Source of the DNA: Teichococcus wenyumeiae
GTDB taxonomy: Bacteria > Pseudomonadota > Alphaproteobacteria > Acetobacterales > Acetobacteraceae
Assembly (NCBI RefSeq): GCF_003696345.1
Contig: NZ_RFLX01000004.1
Coordinates: 124,001-188,000 of the forward strand
DNA length: 64,000 nucleotides
Reading direction: 5' to 3'
Position numbers and translations under genes: made by a program
In this document: one piece after another, positions 9,896 to 19,680 of the stretch
Position numbering within the stretch: position 1 is the first letter of the stretch
How the letters are laid out: each line of letters begins with the position of its first letter
The notes under the pieces: model-generated
Told to the model about the DNA's origin: nothing
Database searches by the model: none
What the model saw: only the letters and a program-made list of their open reading frames with translations

Positions 9896-10963
9896 ATGGT
9901 CCATGCTCCCGCCCGCCCTCCTGCCGGCGCACCGCCCGTTCGCATCAACCTTTATTCCGATACGCAGACCCGCCCGACCGCCGCGATGCGGGAGGCCATG
10001 ATGGCCGCCGAGGTGGGTGACGAGCAGTTCGGCGACGACCCCACCGTCAACGAACTCTGCGACCGCATGGCGGCGCTGATGGGCAAGGAGGCAGCGATGT
10101 TCCTGCCCTCCGGCACCATGTGCAATGTCGTGGCCATCCTGACCCACTGCCGCCCCGGCGAGGAAGTGCTGGCGCATGAGACGGCGCATATCCTTTCCAG
10201 CGAAGGCGGCGTGCACGCGGCGCTGGCGGGGGTGCAGATCAACCCCTTGCAGGGCGCGCGCGGCATGTTCAGCGCCGAGACGCTGCGCGCCGCCATCCGC
10301 CCCGCCACCCGCTACGCGCCGCCGCAGCGGCTGCTGGAAGTGGAGCAGACCGCCAATATCGGTGGCGGCGGCGTCTGGCCGCAGGCGGAACTGGATGCCG
10401 TAGTGGCCGTGGCGCGGGAACAGGGCTGGTCCACGCATATGGACGGCGCCCGGCTGATGAACGCCGTCGTCGCCTCCGGCATCCCGGCCGCCGAGATGGT
10501 GGCAGGCTTCGATTCGGTCTGGCTGGACTTCACCAAGGGCCTGGGCGCGCCGCTGGGCGCGGTGCTGGCGGGCTCGGAGGAATTCATCGGCAACGCCTGG
10601 CGCTGGAAGCAGCGGCTCGGCGGCTCGATGCGTCAGGCCGGCATCTGCGCCGCCGCCTGCATCCACGCGCTGGACCACCACATCGACCGGCTGGCCGAGG
10701 ACCACGCCAATGCCAAGGCGCTGGCCCGTGGCCTGCGCCAGATCCCCGGCATGGCGGTGGAGGAGCCCGACACCAACCTGGTCTTCTTCGACCCGGCCGG
10801 CGCCGGCATCGACGCCACCAAGCTGGTGGCGACGCTGCGGATGCAGGGCATCCAGATCTCGATGCTGGGCGGGCGCATCCGCGCCTGCCTGCATCTCGAC
10901 GTGACCGCGACCATGGTCGATGAGACCCTGGCCGCGATCCGGGAGGCGGTCGCGGCCGCCTAG
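9896..10963 (+). CDS. ltaE: Low-specificity L-threonine aldolase
   Basis: PLP enzyme cleaving threonine/allo-threonine to glycine and acetaldehyde. The product has 355 residues. PLP-binding Lys214 lies in DFTKGLGAP and Asp183 in HMDGARLMNA; the N-terminus has the family's SDTQTRPT. The start at 9896 has GAAGG 10 nt upstream. An open frame continues to 9818 but overlaps the preceding gene. Its TAG overlaps the stop of the facing M20 peptidase gene in a CTAG. Confidence 0.92.
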   Translation: MVHAPARPPAGAPPVRINLYSDTQTRPTAAMREAMMAAEVGDEQFGDDPTVNELCDRMAALMGKEAAMFLPSGTMCNVVAILTHCRPGEEVLAHETAHILSSEGGVHAALAGVQINPLQGARGMFSAETLRAAIRPATRYAPPQRLLEVEQTANIGGGGVWPQAELDAVVAVAREQGWSTHMDGARLMNAVVASGIPAAEMVAGFDSVWLDFTKGLGAPLGAVLAGSEEFIGNAWRWKQRLGGSMRQAGICAAACIHALDHHIDRLAEDHANAKALARGLRQIPGMAVEEPDTNLVFFDPAGAGIDATKLVATLRMQGIQISMLGGRIRACLHLDVTATMVDETLAAIREAVAAA

Positions 10964-12354
10964 CCCTTCGCCAGCCGCGCCAGCAGCCGCGCATGGCTGC
11001 GGGCGCCGCTGTGCAGACAGGACAGCTCGAACTTCTCGTTCGGGCTGTGCACCTGGTCGTCGTCCAGGCCAAAGCCCATCAGCAGGCTGTCCAGCCCCAG
11101 GATGCGCTTGAAGCTCTCCACCACCGGGATGGAGCCGCCGCCGCCCGCCAGCACGGGCGGCTTGCCGAATTCCTCCTCCAGCGCCACGCGTGCCGCCGCC
11201 AGATGCGGCGAATCGGTCGGGATGGAAAGGCCCGGCGTGCTGGCGAAGCATTGCAGCTCGAAGCTGGCATCGGCCGGGATGCGCTCCTGCACGAACTGGC
11301 GGATGCCCTCGATGATCTTTTCGGGCTCCTGGCCCGGCACCAGGCGGCAGGAGAGCTTGGCATGGCCCTCGCAAGCGATGACGGTCTTGGACCCCTCGCC
11401 CATGTAGCCGCCCCAGATGCCGTTGATATCGGCGGTCGGACGGGCCCAGAGACGCTCCAGCGCGCCCCGCCCCTTCTCGCCGCCCGGCACGGAGAGGCCG
11501 TTCTGGCCCAGGAAGGCAGCTTCGTCGAAGTTCAGTGCCTCCCAATCCGCGCGCTGATTGGCGCCGGGCTCGATCACGCCGTCATAGAAGCCGGGGATCT
11601 TGATGCGGCCGTTCTCGTCCTTTAGGTCGCCCAGCACGCGCGTCAGGATGTTCAGCGCATTGCCGGCCGAATTGCCGTAAAGGCCGGAATGCAGGTCGCG
11701 GCTGCCGACGCGCAGGTTGATCTGCGTATAGACCATGCCGCGCAGGCTGACGGTCAGGGCCGGAACGCCGGGCGCCCACATGTTGGTGTCGCTGACCACG
11801 ATCACGTCGGCGGCCAGCAGGTTCTTCTCGGCCTTCAGCACGGCGTCGAGGTTGGGGCTGCCCACTTCCTCCTCGCCTTCCACCAGCACCGTCACGCGCA
11901 CCGGCGGGCCGCCAGCCACCGTGTTCCAGGCCCGCAGGGCGGCAAGCCAGGTCAGGCACTGGCCCTTATCGTCCACCGCGCCACGCGCCACCACGCGCTT
12001 GCCGCGCGGGCCGTCCACCACGGCGGGCTCGAAGGGCGGGCTGATCCAGAGGTCCAGCGGCTCCGGCGGCTGCACGTCGTAATGGCCATAGATCAGCACA
12101 TGCGGCGCATCCGGGCCCGGGCCAGGATGCGTGGCGAGGACGACGGGGTGCGTCGGCGTCTCGCGCAGCCCGACGGCGAAGCCGAGCGCCTCGAGCTGGC
12201 TGCCCATCCAGGTCGCGGCGCGCCGGCAATCCGGCGCATGGACGGGCTGGGCGCTGATGCTGGGGATGCGCAGCCACTCGATGAGGCTGGCTTCCGTTTC
12301 GGCCCGCGCCGCGTCGAGCACGGCGAGGACCTGATCGAGATGATGATGTGACAT
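10960..12354 (-). CDS. M20-family metallodipeptidase
   Basis: 464-residue di-zinc peptidase of the ArgE/DapE/carnosinase-like branch. Metal ligands are seen in order: YGHYDVQPPEP, RGAVDDKGQ, EGEEEVGSPN, SDTNMW and the terminal CLHSG. The substrate is probably a dipeptide, not further defined. The start at 12354 gives the family N-terminus; an upstream frame runs into tpiA. It lies 46 nt downstream of tpiA on the same strand, with a hairpin between them. Confidence 0.9.
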   Translation of the reverse strand: MSHHHLDQVLAVLDAARAETEASLIEWLRIPSISAQPVHAPDCRRAATWMGSQLEALGFAVGLRETPTHPVVLATHPGPGPDAPHVLIYGHYDVQPPEPLDLWISPPFEPAVVDGPRGKRVVARGAVDDKGQCLTWLAALRAWNTVAGGPPVRVTVLVEGEEEVGSPNLDAVLKAEKNLLAADVIVVSDTNMWAPGVPALTVSLRGMVYTQINLRVGSRDLHSGLYGNSAGNALNILTRVLGDLKDENGRIKIPGFYDGVIEPGANQRADWEALNFDEAAFLGQNGLSVPGGEKGRGALERLWARPTADINGIWGGYMGEGSKTVIACEGHAKLSCRLVPGQEPEKIIEGIRQFVQERIPADASFELQCFASTPGLSIPTDSPHLAAARVALEEEFGKPPVLAGGGGSIPVVESFKRILGLDSLLMGFGLDDDQVHSPNEKFELSCLHSGARSHARLLARLAKG

Positions 12355-12370
12355 GGTGAGGCGAAGTGTC

Positions 12371-12391
12371 GCGCCGGGCCTGACCCGGCGC
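12371..12391 (-). terminator. Hairpin between tpiA and the M20 gene
   Basis: GCGCCGGG (12371-12378) pairs with CCCGGCGC (12384-12391) around a 5-nt loop, 9 nt past the tpiA stop. No T run follows on the minus strand, so it may attenuate rather than end transcription. Confidence 0.45.
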
Positions 12392-12400
12392 AACCCTGCC

Positions 12401-13147
12401 TCAGGCAGCCGCCGCGATGCCCAGGAAGTCGGCAGCCACCAGGCTGGCGCCACCCACCAGCGCGCCATCGACATGCGGCAGCGCCAGGATGGCCTTGGCA
12501 TTCCCCGGCTTCACCGAGCCGCCATAGAGGATACGCAGCGTGCCGCCGGCGCCGCCGAAGCGGCCTTCCAGTTCCTGGCGGATCCGGGCATGCATGGCGG
12601 CGATGTCGGATTCGGTCGGGGTGCGGCCGGTGCCGATGGCCCAGACAGGCTCATAGGCCACCACGCCGCCGGCGCTGGCAAAGCCTTCCGGCAGGCTGCC
12701 GGCCAGTTGCGCGGCCACGACCGCCTCGGCCTCCCCGGCCAGACGCTGTGCCTCGCTCTCGCCCACGCAGACCACCGGGGTCAGGCCGGCAGCCAGCGCG
12801 GCCTCGGCCTTGGCCAGCACGACGGCATCGCTCTCGCCATGGTCGGCACGGCGCTCGGAATGGCCCAGGATCACGAAGCGGCAACCCAGGTCCGCCAGCA
12901 TGGGGGCCGAGACATCACCGGTATGTGCGCCCTTCGGCTGGGCATGGCAGTCCTGCGCGCCGAGCGCGACGGCGCTGCGGCCCAGCGCCTCGGCGACGGC
13001 GGAAAGGTGCGGAAAGGGCGGGCAGACCAGCAGATCGGCGGCGGGGGCAGCCCCCGCGGCGACGCCCGCAGCCAGTTCCCGGGCCGAAGCCAGGGTTCCA
13101 TGCATCTTCCAGTTACCCGCGATCAGGGGGCGCACACCAGGGGTCAT
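12401..13147 (-). CDS. tpiA: Triosephosphate isomerase
   Basis: Interconverts glyceraldehyde-3-phosphate and dihydroxyacetone phosphate in glycolysis. The product has 248 residues. Catalytic Lys in AGNWKMHG, His in ILGHSERR, Glu in VAYEPVWAIGTG and the phosphate-binding ILYGGSV are intact. The start at 13147 follows a strong GAGGAAGG; an upstream in-frame ATG would add 21 unconserved residues. It is divergent from the PpiD-like gene, sharing a 116-bp promoter region. Confidence 0.97.
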   Translation of the reverse strand: MTPGVRPLIAGNWKMHGTLASARELAAGVAAGAAPAADLLVCPPFPHLSAVAEALGRSAVALGAQDCHAQPKGAHTGDVSAPMLADLGCRFVILGHSERRADHGESDAVVLAKAEAALAAGLTPVVCVGESEAQRLAGEAEAVVAAQLAGSLPEGFASAGGVVAYEPVWAIGTGRTPTESDIAAMHARIRQELEGRFGGAGGTLRILYGGSVKPGNAKAILALPHVDGALVGGASLVAADFLGIAAAA

Positions 13148-13263
13148 CCAGGCCTTCCTCTTCGACAAATCGTTGTCCAAGCCGCTACCCGTGGCCGTGG
13201 CGTTTGGCAACTGCCCCCCTTTTCCCTATGGTCCGCCACACTTTCCTCTTTGCGCGGAATACG

Positions 13264-15165
13264 ATGCTCACTGCGATGCGCCGGCTGGCCGGCACCTGGT
13301 TTGCCAAGGCTCTCTTCCTGCTGCTGATCCTGTCCTTCGGGATCTGGGGCATCGAGGATGTCGTGCGGAAATTCGGCACCGACAACGCGGTGGCCCGGGT
13401 GAATGACGAGGCCATCGAACTGCCCGAGGCGCAGCTCGCCACGCGGCGGGAGATCGCGCGCATCCAGCGCCAGGTGGGCAGCTCCTTCGAGATCACCCCG
13501 CAGATGTCGCAGCAGGTGGCGCGCCGCGCGGTGGAGAACCTGATCATGGACCGGGTGCAGCGGCAGGAGGCCGAGCGCCTCGGCGTCGTGGCGCCCGACC
13601 AGGCCGTGCAGAACTATGTCTGGAGCATCCCGGCCTTCCAGGGCACGGACGGCCGCTTCAGCCGCCTGCTGCTGGACCAGTTCCTGCGCAACAACGGCCT
13701 GTCGGAGCCCGAATTCCTGGCGCTGCTGCGCGCCGACCTGCAGCGGCAGCAACTGGTGGGCGCGGTGCGCGCCGGCGCCGCCGGGCCGGATGCGCTGACC
13801 AAGCCGCTGCTGATGTGGCAGGGCGAGCGCCGCGTGGCCGAGGTGGCTACGCTGCCGCTTTCCGACGCGCCGGAGCCCGCGGCACCCGACGAAGCGCAGC
13901 TCCGCCGCTTCCATGAGAATAATCCCGAGCGCTTCTCCGCGCCGGAATACCGCCGCGTGACGGTGGCGACCCTTTCCCCCGCCACGGTGGCGGCCGAGGT
14001 GCAGCCCAGCGAGCAGGACCTGCGCGCCACCTTCGAGGCCCACCGCGCACAGTTCGAGACGCCGGAGCGCCGTACGCTGGAACAGGCGGTGATGCAGAGC
14101 CGCGAGGCCGCCGAGAAGATCGCCGCCGACTGGCGCGGCGGCGCCAGCTTCGCCGATATCGAGCGGGAGGCGCAGGCCGGTGGCGGCCAAGCGCTGACGC
14201 TCGGCACGCTGGACCGTTCCTCCGTGCCGGTGCCGGAACTGGCCGATGCCGCCTTCGCCCTGGGCGCCGATGGTGTCAGCGACCCGGTACAGACCCCCTT
14301 CGGCTGGCATGTGCTGAAGGTGACCGGCATCGAGCCGGGCCATGCGCGGAGCTTCGAGGAGGTGCGCGAGCAGGTGGCGGACGACCTTCGCCGCGAAAAG
14401 GCGGCCGACCTCGCCTACGAGCGTGCCAATGAGGTCGAGGACGCCCTGGCCGGCGGCGCGACGCTGGAGGAAGTCGGCCAGCGCTTCGGGCTGCCGGTCG
14501 AGAAGGTGACGATCGACGCGCGCGGCCAGACCCAGGACGGCAAGCCTGCCGACCTGCATCTGGACGCCAGCGGCCGGGATGTCGCCCTGCGCGCCATCTT
14601 CGCCGCCGAGCCGGGGCAGGCTCCACGGCTCGCCGAGGCCGGCCAGGTCGGCCTCTTCGCTTTCGACCTTCAGGAAGTGATCCCCGCCGCGCTGAAGCCT
14701 TTCGAGCAGGTGGAGGACCAGGTCCGCGCCGCCTGGATGCAGGATGCCCGCCGTCGCAGCCAGGAAGAGCGCGCGGCCGCGCTGCTCGGCGCCGTCAAGG
14801 GCGGCAAGAGCCTGCAGGACGCGGCGCGTGAGGCCGGCCTCACCGCCCGCCGCGTCGGCCCCTTCTCGCGTGAGCCGGACCAGCAGGGCGCGAACAGCCC
14901 GCCGCCGGAACTGCTGGCGCCCCTCTTCGCCACGGCGCCCAATGAGGCGACCATGGCCGAAACCGCCGATGGCTTCGCCGTCGGTCAGGTCGTGGACATT
15001 GTCCGCGTCAATCCCGATGCCGATCCGCTCGGCCTCGGCCGGGTCCGCTCGGAAGTCGAGCAGGCCATGCTCGGCGACCTTGAGGCCCAGTACCTTGAGG
15101 CGCTGCGTCGCAACGCCAAAGTTACGATCAACCCAACCATGATGGGACAGGTTTCCGCCCGATGA
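13264..15165 (+). CDS. PpiD/SurA-type periplasmic peptidyl-prolyl isomerase
   Basis: 633 residues anchored by one N-terminal helix (about 12-32, containing LLLILSFGIWGI) and exposed to the periplasm. It has a SurA-like N-terminal region (about 35-190), then a parvulin rotamase domain (about 255-365) ending in TPFGWHVLKVTG. Expected role: folding chaperone for exported outer-membrane proteins. An in-frame ATG at 13228 is possible; 13264 matches the usual short cytoplasmic lead. Its stop overlaps the trpE start by ATGA, so it probably leads the trp transcript. Confidence 0.88.
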   Translation: MLTAMRRLAGTWFAKALFLLLILSFGIWGIEDVVRKFGTDNAVARVNDEAIELPEAQLATRREIARIQRQVGSSFEITPQMSQQVARRAVENLIMDRVQRQEAERLGVVAPDQAVQNYVWSIPAFQGTDGRFSRLLLDQFLRNNGLSEPEFLALLRADLQRQQLVGAVRAGAAGPDALTKPLLMWQGERRVAEVATLPLSDAPEPAAPDEAQLRRFHENNPERFSAPEYRRVTVATLSPATVAAEVQPSEQDLRATFEAHRAQFETPERRTLEQAVMQSREAAEKIAADWRGGASFADIEREAQAGGGQALTLGTLDRSSVPVPELADAAFALGADGVSDPVQTPFGWHVLKVTGIEPGHARSFEEVREQVADDLRREKAADLAYERANEVEDALAGGATLEEVGQRFGLPVEKVTIDARGQTQDGKPADLHLDASGRDVALRAIFAAEPGQAPRLAEAGQVGLFAFDLQEVIPAALKPFEQVEDQVRAAWMQDARRRSQEERAAALLGAVKGGKSLQDAAREAGLTARRVGPFSREPDQQGANSPPPELLAPLFATAPNEATMAETADGFAVGQVVDIVRVNPDADPLGLGRVRSEVEQAMLGDLEAQYLEALRRNAKVTINPTMMGQVSAR

Positions 15166-16667
15166 ACGTCCACCGCAACCTCGACTTCGCCACCTTCGCT
15201 GCCGGCCTCGCCGCCGGCCAGGGGCAGGTGCTGTGGCGGGAGAGAGTGGCGGACCTGGACACCCCTGTCGGAACCTTCCTGAAGCTGGCGGAAGGCCGCC
15301 CCAACGCTTTCCTCTTCGAAAGCGTCGAGGGCGGTGCCGCGCGCGGCCGCTATTCCGCCATCGGCATGGCGCCCGACCTGATCTGGCGCTGCCGCGACGG
15401 CCGCGCCGAGATCAACCGGCACGCCCTTTCCGCCCCCCATGCCTTCGAGCCGGTGGACAAGCCGGTGATGGAGAGCCTGGCCGAGCAGATCGAGGCCAGC
15501 CGCCTGCCGGTGCCGGCCGGGCTGCCGCCGATCGGCGCCGGCCTCTTCGGCTATCTCGGCTACGACATGGTGCGGCACATGGAAGTGCTGCCGAGCCTGA
15601 AGCCCGATGTCATCGGCATTCCGGAAGCGGTGATGATCCGCCCGACGCTGGTGCTGGCCTTCGACCATGTGCGGGACACGCTGACGCTGATCACCCCGGT
15701 CTGGCCCGGTGCGGACCCCCAGGCCGCCTGGGACGCCGCCCAGGCGCGGCTGGATGAGGCCGAGGCCGCGCTGGACCGCCCGGTGCCGCGCCCGGCGCCG
15801 CCCGCGCGTCTGCCGCCGCTGGCCGAGCCTTCCTCCAACTTCAGCAAGGAGGAATTCGTCTCCGTCGTGGAGCGGGCCAAGGAATACATCCGGGCCGGCG
15901 ACTGCTTCCAGGTCGTGCCCAGCCAGCGCTTCTCGATCCCATTCGCGCTGCCGCCCTTCGCGCTCTACCGGGCGCTGCGGCGGATCAACCCGGCGCCCTT
16001 CCTGGTGTATTTCGACTTCGGCGGCTACGCGGCGGTGGCCGCCAGCCCGGAGATCCTGGTGCGGCTGCGGGATGGCGAGGTGACGGTACGCCCCCTCGCC
16101 GGAACCCGCCCGCGCGGCGCGACGCCGGAGCAGGACAAGGCGCTGGAAGTCGAGCTTCTGGCCGATGAGAAGGAGCGCGCCGAACACCTGATGCTGCTCG
16201 ACCTCGGCCGCAACGACGTGGGCCGGGTGTCGGAGATCGGCACCGTGAAGGTGACGCAGAGCTTCAACATCGAGCGCTACAGCCAGGTTATGCACATCGC
16301 CAGCGAGGTGCGCGGCCAGCTTCGGGACGGGCTGACGGCGCTGGACGCGCTGTCCGCCGGCTTCCCGGCCGGCACGCTCTCCGGCGCGCCGAAGGTGCGG
16401 GCCATGCAGATCATCGAGGAGCTGGAGCCGTCCCGGCGCGGCCTTTACGCCGGCGGCATCGGCTATTTCGGCGCCGATGGCAGCATGGACACCTGCATCG
16501 CGCTGCGCACGGCGCTGGTGAAGGATGGCGTCATGCACATCCAGGCCGGCTGCGGCGTGGTGGCGGATTCCGACCCGGTGGCGGAATACGAGGAAACGAA
16601 AGCCAAGGCACGCGGGCTGGTGCGCGCGGCGGAGGAGGCGGTGCGCTTTGCCGCCGGCGGGCGATGA
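15162..16667 (+). CDS. trpE: Anthranilate synthase component I
   Basis: Converts chorismate to anthranilate with ammonia supplied by TrpG. The product has 501 residues. The chorismate-binding domain is complete ([55 protein letters not shown]). The N-terminal tryptophan-feedback element reads FLFESVEGG where LLES is usual. It starts within the preceding isomerase stop. There is no leader peptide or attenuator before it, so trp attenuation is unlikely here. Confidence 0.97.
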   Translation: MNVHRNLDFATFAAGLAAGQGQVLWRERVADLDTPVGTFLKLAEGRPNAFLFESVEGGAARGRYSAIGMAPDLIWRCRDGRAEINRHALSAPHAFEPVDKPVMESLAEQIEASRLPVPAGLPPIGAGLFGYLGYDMVRHMEVLPSLKPDVIGIPEAVMIRPTLVLAFDHVRDTLTLITPVWPGADPQAAWDAAQARLDEAEAALDRPVPRPAPPARLPPLAEPSSNFSKEEFVSVVERAKEYIRAGDCFQVVPSQRFSIPFALPPFALYRALRRINPAPFLVYFDFGGYAAVAASPEILVRLRDGEVTVRPLAGTRPRGATPEQDKALEVELLADEKERAEHLMLLDLGRNDVGRVSEIGTVKVTQSFNIERYSQVMHIASEVRGQLRDGLTALDALSAGFPAGTLSGAPKVRAMQIIEELEPSRRGLYAGGIGYFGADGSMDTCIALRTALVKDGVMHIQAGCGVVADSDPVAEYEETKAKARGLVRAAEEAVRFAAGGR

Positions 16668-16713
16668 GCCCTGCCGCGACCGCCCTGCCCCTCAGCCCCA
16701 AGGAACCCCGGCC

Positions 16714-17316
16714 ATGATCCTGCTGATCGACAACTACGACAGCTTCACCTTCAACCTGTACCACTTCCTCGGCGACCTCGGCGCGCAGATCGAGGTGCGG
16801 CGGAACGACTCCCTCACGGTGCAGGAAGCGCTGGACCTGAAGCCGGAAGCTATCCTGCTGTCCCCCGGCCCCTGCACGCCCAATGAAGCGGGTATCTGCC
16901 TGCCGTTGATCGAGGCGGCCGCCGCCACGCGCACGCCGCTGATGGGCGTCTGCCTCGGCCACCAAGCCATCGGGCAGGCCTTCGGCGGCGTGGTGGAGCG
17001 GGCGCCGACCCCGATCCATGGCAAGGTCTGGGAGATGCGGCACCGGAACACCGATCTCTTCGCCGGCCTGCCCGACCCCTTCCGCGCCACCCGCTACCAT
17101 TCGCTGGTGGTGCGGCGTGAAGGCCTGCCCGAGGCGCTGGAAGCCACTGCCTGGACCGAGGATGGCCTGATCATGGGCCTCGCGCACCGGGACCTGCCCA
17201 TCTGGGGCGTTCAGTTCCACCCGGAAAGCATCGCCAGCCAGCATGGCCATGACATCCTGCGCAACTTCCTGACCATGGCCGGTGCCGCCCTGCCCGCCCG
17301 CAACAGGGCGGCATGA
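16714..17316 (+). CDS. trpG: Anthranilate synthase component II (glutamine amidotransferase)
   Basis: Class I glutamine amidotransferase that releases ammonia for TrpE. The product has 200 residues. Nucleophile Cys80 lies in [10 protein letters not shown], and the His/Glu of the triad in VQFHPESI; the N-terminus [12 protein letters not shown] is canonical. The start at 16714 follows AAGGAA. It lies 46 nt after trpE and overlaps trpD by 4 nt. Confidence 0.96.
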   Translation: MILLIDNYDSFTFNLYHFLGDLGAQIEVRRNDSLTVQEALDLKPEAILLSPGPCTPNEAGICLPLIEAAAATRTPLMGVCLGHQAIGQAFGGVVERAPTPIHGKVWEMRHRNTDLFAGLPDPFRATRYHSLVVRREGLPEALEATAWTEDGLIMGLAHRDLPIWGVQFHPESIASQHGHDILRNFLTMAGAALPARNRAA

Positions 17317-18335
17317 TGTCTCTGAAGCCCATCCTGGCGCGGTTGGCGCTGGGCGAGACGCTGAGCGAGGACGAGGCCCAGGAGGCCTTCGGCATCATCA
17401 TGGAGGGCGAGGCCACGCCCGCGCAGATCGCCGGCCTGCTGATGGCGATGCGCGTGCGGGGCGAAACCGTGGCCGAGATGACCGGCGCGGTGCGGGCCAT
17501 GCGGGCGCGCATGACGGCCATCGAGGCGCCGCCCGGCGCCATCGATCTGGTCGGCACGGGCGGTGACGGCATGGGCACGCTGAATATCTCGACCGCCGCC
17601 TCCTTCGTGGTGGCGGGCTGCGGCGTGCCGGTGGCCAAGCATGGCAACCGGGCGCTGTCCTCGAAGTCCGGGGCCTCGGACGTGCTGTCGGCGCTGGACA
17701 TCAACCTGGACATGCCGATCCCGGCGCTGGCGCAGGTGCTGAAGCGCGTCGGCATGGTCTTCCTGGCGGCGCCGCGGCACCACGCGGCGCTGCGGCACGC
17801 GGCCGGCCCGCGCGTGGAACTTGCCACCCGCACCATCTTCAACCTGCTGGGCCCGCTGACCAGCCCGGCACGGGTGAAGCGCCAGATGACGGGCGCCTTT
17901 GCCACCCGCTGGCTGCGCCCCATGGCGGAGACGCTGGCCCGCACCGGCACCGAGCATGCCTGGCTGGTGCATGGCCAGGGTCTGGACGAGCTGACGCTGG
18001 CTGGCCCCAGCGATGTGGTGGAGGTGAAGGATGGCAGCATCCGCGAATTCACCATCACCCCGGAGGATGCCGGCCTGCCGCGCGCGCCCACCGAGGCACT
18101 GCTCGGCGGCACGCCGGCCGAGAACGCTGTGGCGCTGCTGGCGCTGCTGCGCGGCACGCCTGGCGCCTACCGGGACTGCGTGCTGCTGAACGCCGCCGCC
18201 GCCCTTGTGGTGGCCGGGGTGGAGACCGATCTGCGTGCCGCGGCCAGCCGCGCGGCACGCGCCATCGACGAGGGCGCGGCCCTGGATGTGCTGGAGCGGC
18301 TGCGCGCCGCCACCAGCGCCGTGCCCGCCGCCTGA
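17313..18335 (+). CDS. trpD: Anthranilate phosphoribosyltransferase
   Basis: Transfers phosphoribose from PRPP to anthranilate. The product has 340 residues. PRPP-binding [14 protein letters not shown], the [12 protein letters not shown] segment and [11 protein letters not shown] are intact. It begins ATGATG within the trpG stop (4-nt overlap), indicating translational coupling. Confidence 0.97.
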   Translation: MMSLKPILARLALGETLSEDEAQEAFGIIMEGEATPAQIAGLLMAMRVRGETVAEMTGAVRAMRARMTAIEAPPGAIDLVGTGGDGMGTLNISTAASFVVAGCGVPVAKHGNRALSSKSGASDVLSALDINLDMPIPALAQVLKRVGMVFLAAPRHHAALRHAAGPRVELATRTIFNLLGPLTSPARVKRQMTGAFATRWLRPMAETLARTGTEHAWLVHGQGLDELTLAGPSDVVEVKDGSIREFTITPEDAGLPRAPTEALLGGTPAENAVALLALLRGTPGAYRDCVLLNAAAALVVAGVETDLRAAASRAARAIDEGAALDVLERLRAATSAVPAA

Positions 18336-18390
18336 TGGCCTTCCCTGAATTCGACGCCGCGCCCTTGCCCGCGCGGGAAAGAGCACCCCG

Positions 18391-19197
18391 ATGAACGCCC
18401 CTGTCCTGTCCGACACTTTGCTCCGCATCCTGGCTGACAAGGAGGCCGAGGTTCGCACCCGCTCCGCCGCCACGCCGCTGGATGAGATGGAGCGCCTGGC
18501 CCGCGACGCCGACAAGCCGCGCGACTTCACCGGCGCCTTGTGCAACGCCGTGGCGGAAGGGCGCATCGGGCTGATCGCGGAAGTGAAGCGCGCCTCGCCC
18601 TCCGGCGGGTTGATCCGCGACCCGTTCGAACCCGCGACCATCGCCCGGGAATACGAGGCCGCCGGGGCATCCTGCCTCTCGGTCCTCACCGATGCGCCCT
18701 ATTTCCAGGGGGCGCCGGAGCATCTGGCCGAGGCCCGCAAGGCCTGCAAGCTGCCGGTGCTGCGCAAGGACTTCATGATCGACCCCTGGCAGGTCTTCGA
18801 ATCCCGTACCATGGGCGCTGACTGCATCCTGCTGATCCTCGCCGCGCTTTCCGACGCCCAGGCGAATGAGCTGGAGGATGTGGCGCGCAGCCTGGACATG
18901 TCCGTGCTGGCCGAGGTGCATGATGAGCGCGAGCTGGAGCGCGCGCTGGGCCTCAACACCCGCCTGATCGGCATCAACAACCGCAACCTGCGCTCCCTCC
19001 GCACCGATCTCGCGACCGCCGAGCGGCTGGTGCCCAGCGTCCCCGCCGACCGGATTCCCGTGGCGGAGAGCGGCCTGCGCAACCCCGAGGACGTGCGCCG
19101 GATGGCGAATGTCGGCGCCCGCTGCATCCTGGTGGGCGAGCACCTGCTGCGGCAGCCGGACCTGACCGCCGCCGCCCGCGCCATGGTCGAGGCCTGA
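18391..19197 (+). CDS. trpC: Indole-3-glycerol phosphate synthase
   Basis: Ring-closing decarboxylation of CdRP to indole-3-glycerol phosphate. The product has 268 residues. Catalytic segments IAEVKRASPSGG, LRKDFMID, GINNRNLRS and the phosphate-binding VAESGLRN are seen. It is monofunctional, with no TrpF fusion. It lies 55 nt after trpD, and its stop abuts the moaC ATG with no gap. Confidence 0.97.
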   Translation: MNAPVLSDTLLRILADKEAEVRTRSAATPLDEMERLARDADKPRDFTGALCNAVAEGRIGLIAEVKRASPSGGLIRDPFEPATIAREYEAAGASCLSVLTDAPYFQGAPEHLAEARKACKLPVLRKDFMIDPWQVFESRTMGADCILLILAALSDAQANELEDVARSLDMSVLAEVHDERELERALGLNTRLIGINNRNLRSLRTDLATAERLVPSVPADRIPVAESGLRNPEDVRRMANVGARCILVGEHLLRQPDLTAAARAMVEA

Positions 19198-19680
19198 ATG
19201 TCCGGCGAAAGCGGCCTCACCCACTTCGATGCCGAGGGCAAGGCCGTCATGGTCGATGTCTCGGCCAAGCCTTCCACCACCCGCATCGCCATCGCGCGCG
19301 GGCGGGTGGTGATGGCGCCGGCGACGCTGGAGACCATCCGGCAGGGCGGCATCGGCAAGGGTGATGTTCTGGGGGTGGCGCGGCTGGCCGGCATCATGGG
19401 TGCCAAGCGCACCGCCGAGCTGATCCCGCTTTGCCACCCCTTGCCGCTTTCTTCCGTGAAGGTGGACCTGGTGCCGGTGGCGCCGGACGCGGTGGAGATC
19501 GAGGCCACCGCCAAGACCACCGGCCAGACAGGCGTGGAGATGGAGGCGCTGACCGCCGTCAGCGTCGCCGCCCTGACGGTCTATGACATGTGCAAGGCCA
19601 TCGACCGCGGCATGCGGGTGGAGGGCGTGCGGCTGGTCCGCAAGGAAGGCGGCAAGTCAGGGCTCTGGGAAGCGCCCTGA
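19198..19680 (+). CDS. moaC: Cyclic pyranopterin monophosphate synthase
   Basis: Second step of molybdenum-cofactor synthesis, making cPMP. The product has 160 residues. [16 protein letters not shown] and [19 protein letters not shown] are the family signatures with active-site residues. The ATG follows the trpC stop directly, and the stop shares one base with the moeA start. A trpC-moaC-moeA-lexA order recurs in alphaproteobacteria. Confidence 0.97.
   Translation: MSGESGLTHFDAEGKAVMVDVSAKPSTTRIAIARGRVVMAPATLETIRQGGIGKGDVLGVARLAGIMGAKRTAELIPLCHPLPLSSVKVDLVPVAPDAVEIEATAKTTGQTGVEMEALTAVSVAALTVYDMCKAIDRGMRVEGVRLVRKEGGKSGLWEAP

Noticed and set aside
15100-15165. trp attenuator before trpE
   Set aside because: trpE starts inside the preceding gene, leaving no room for a leader peptide or alternative stems.
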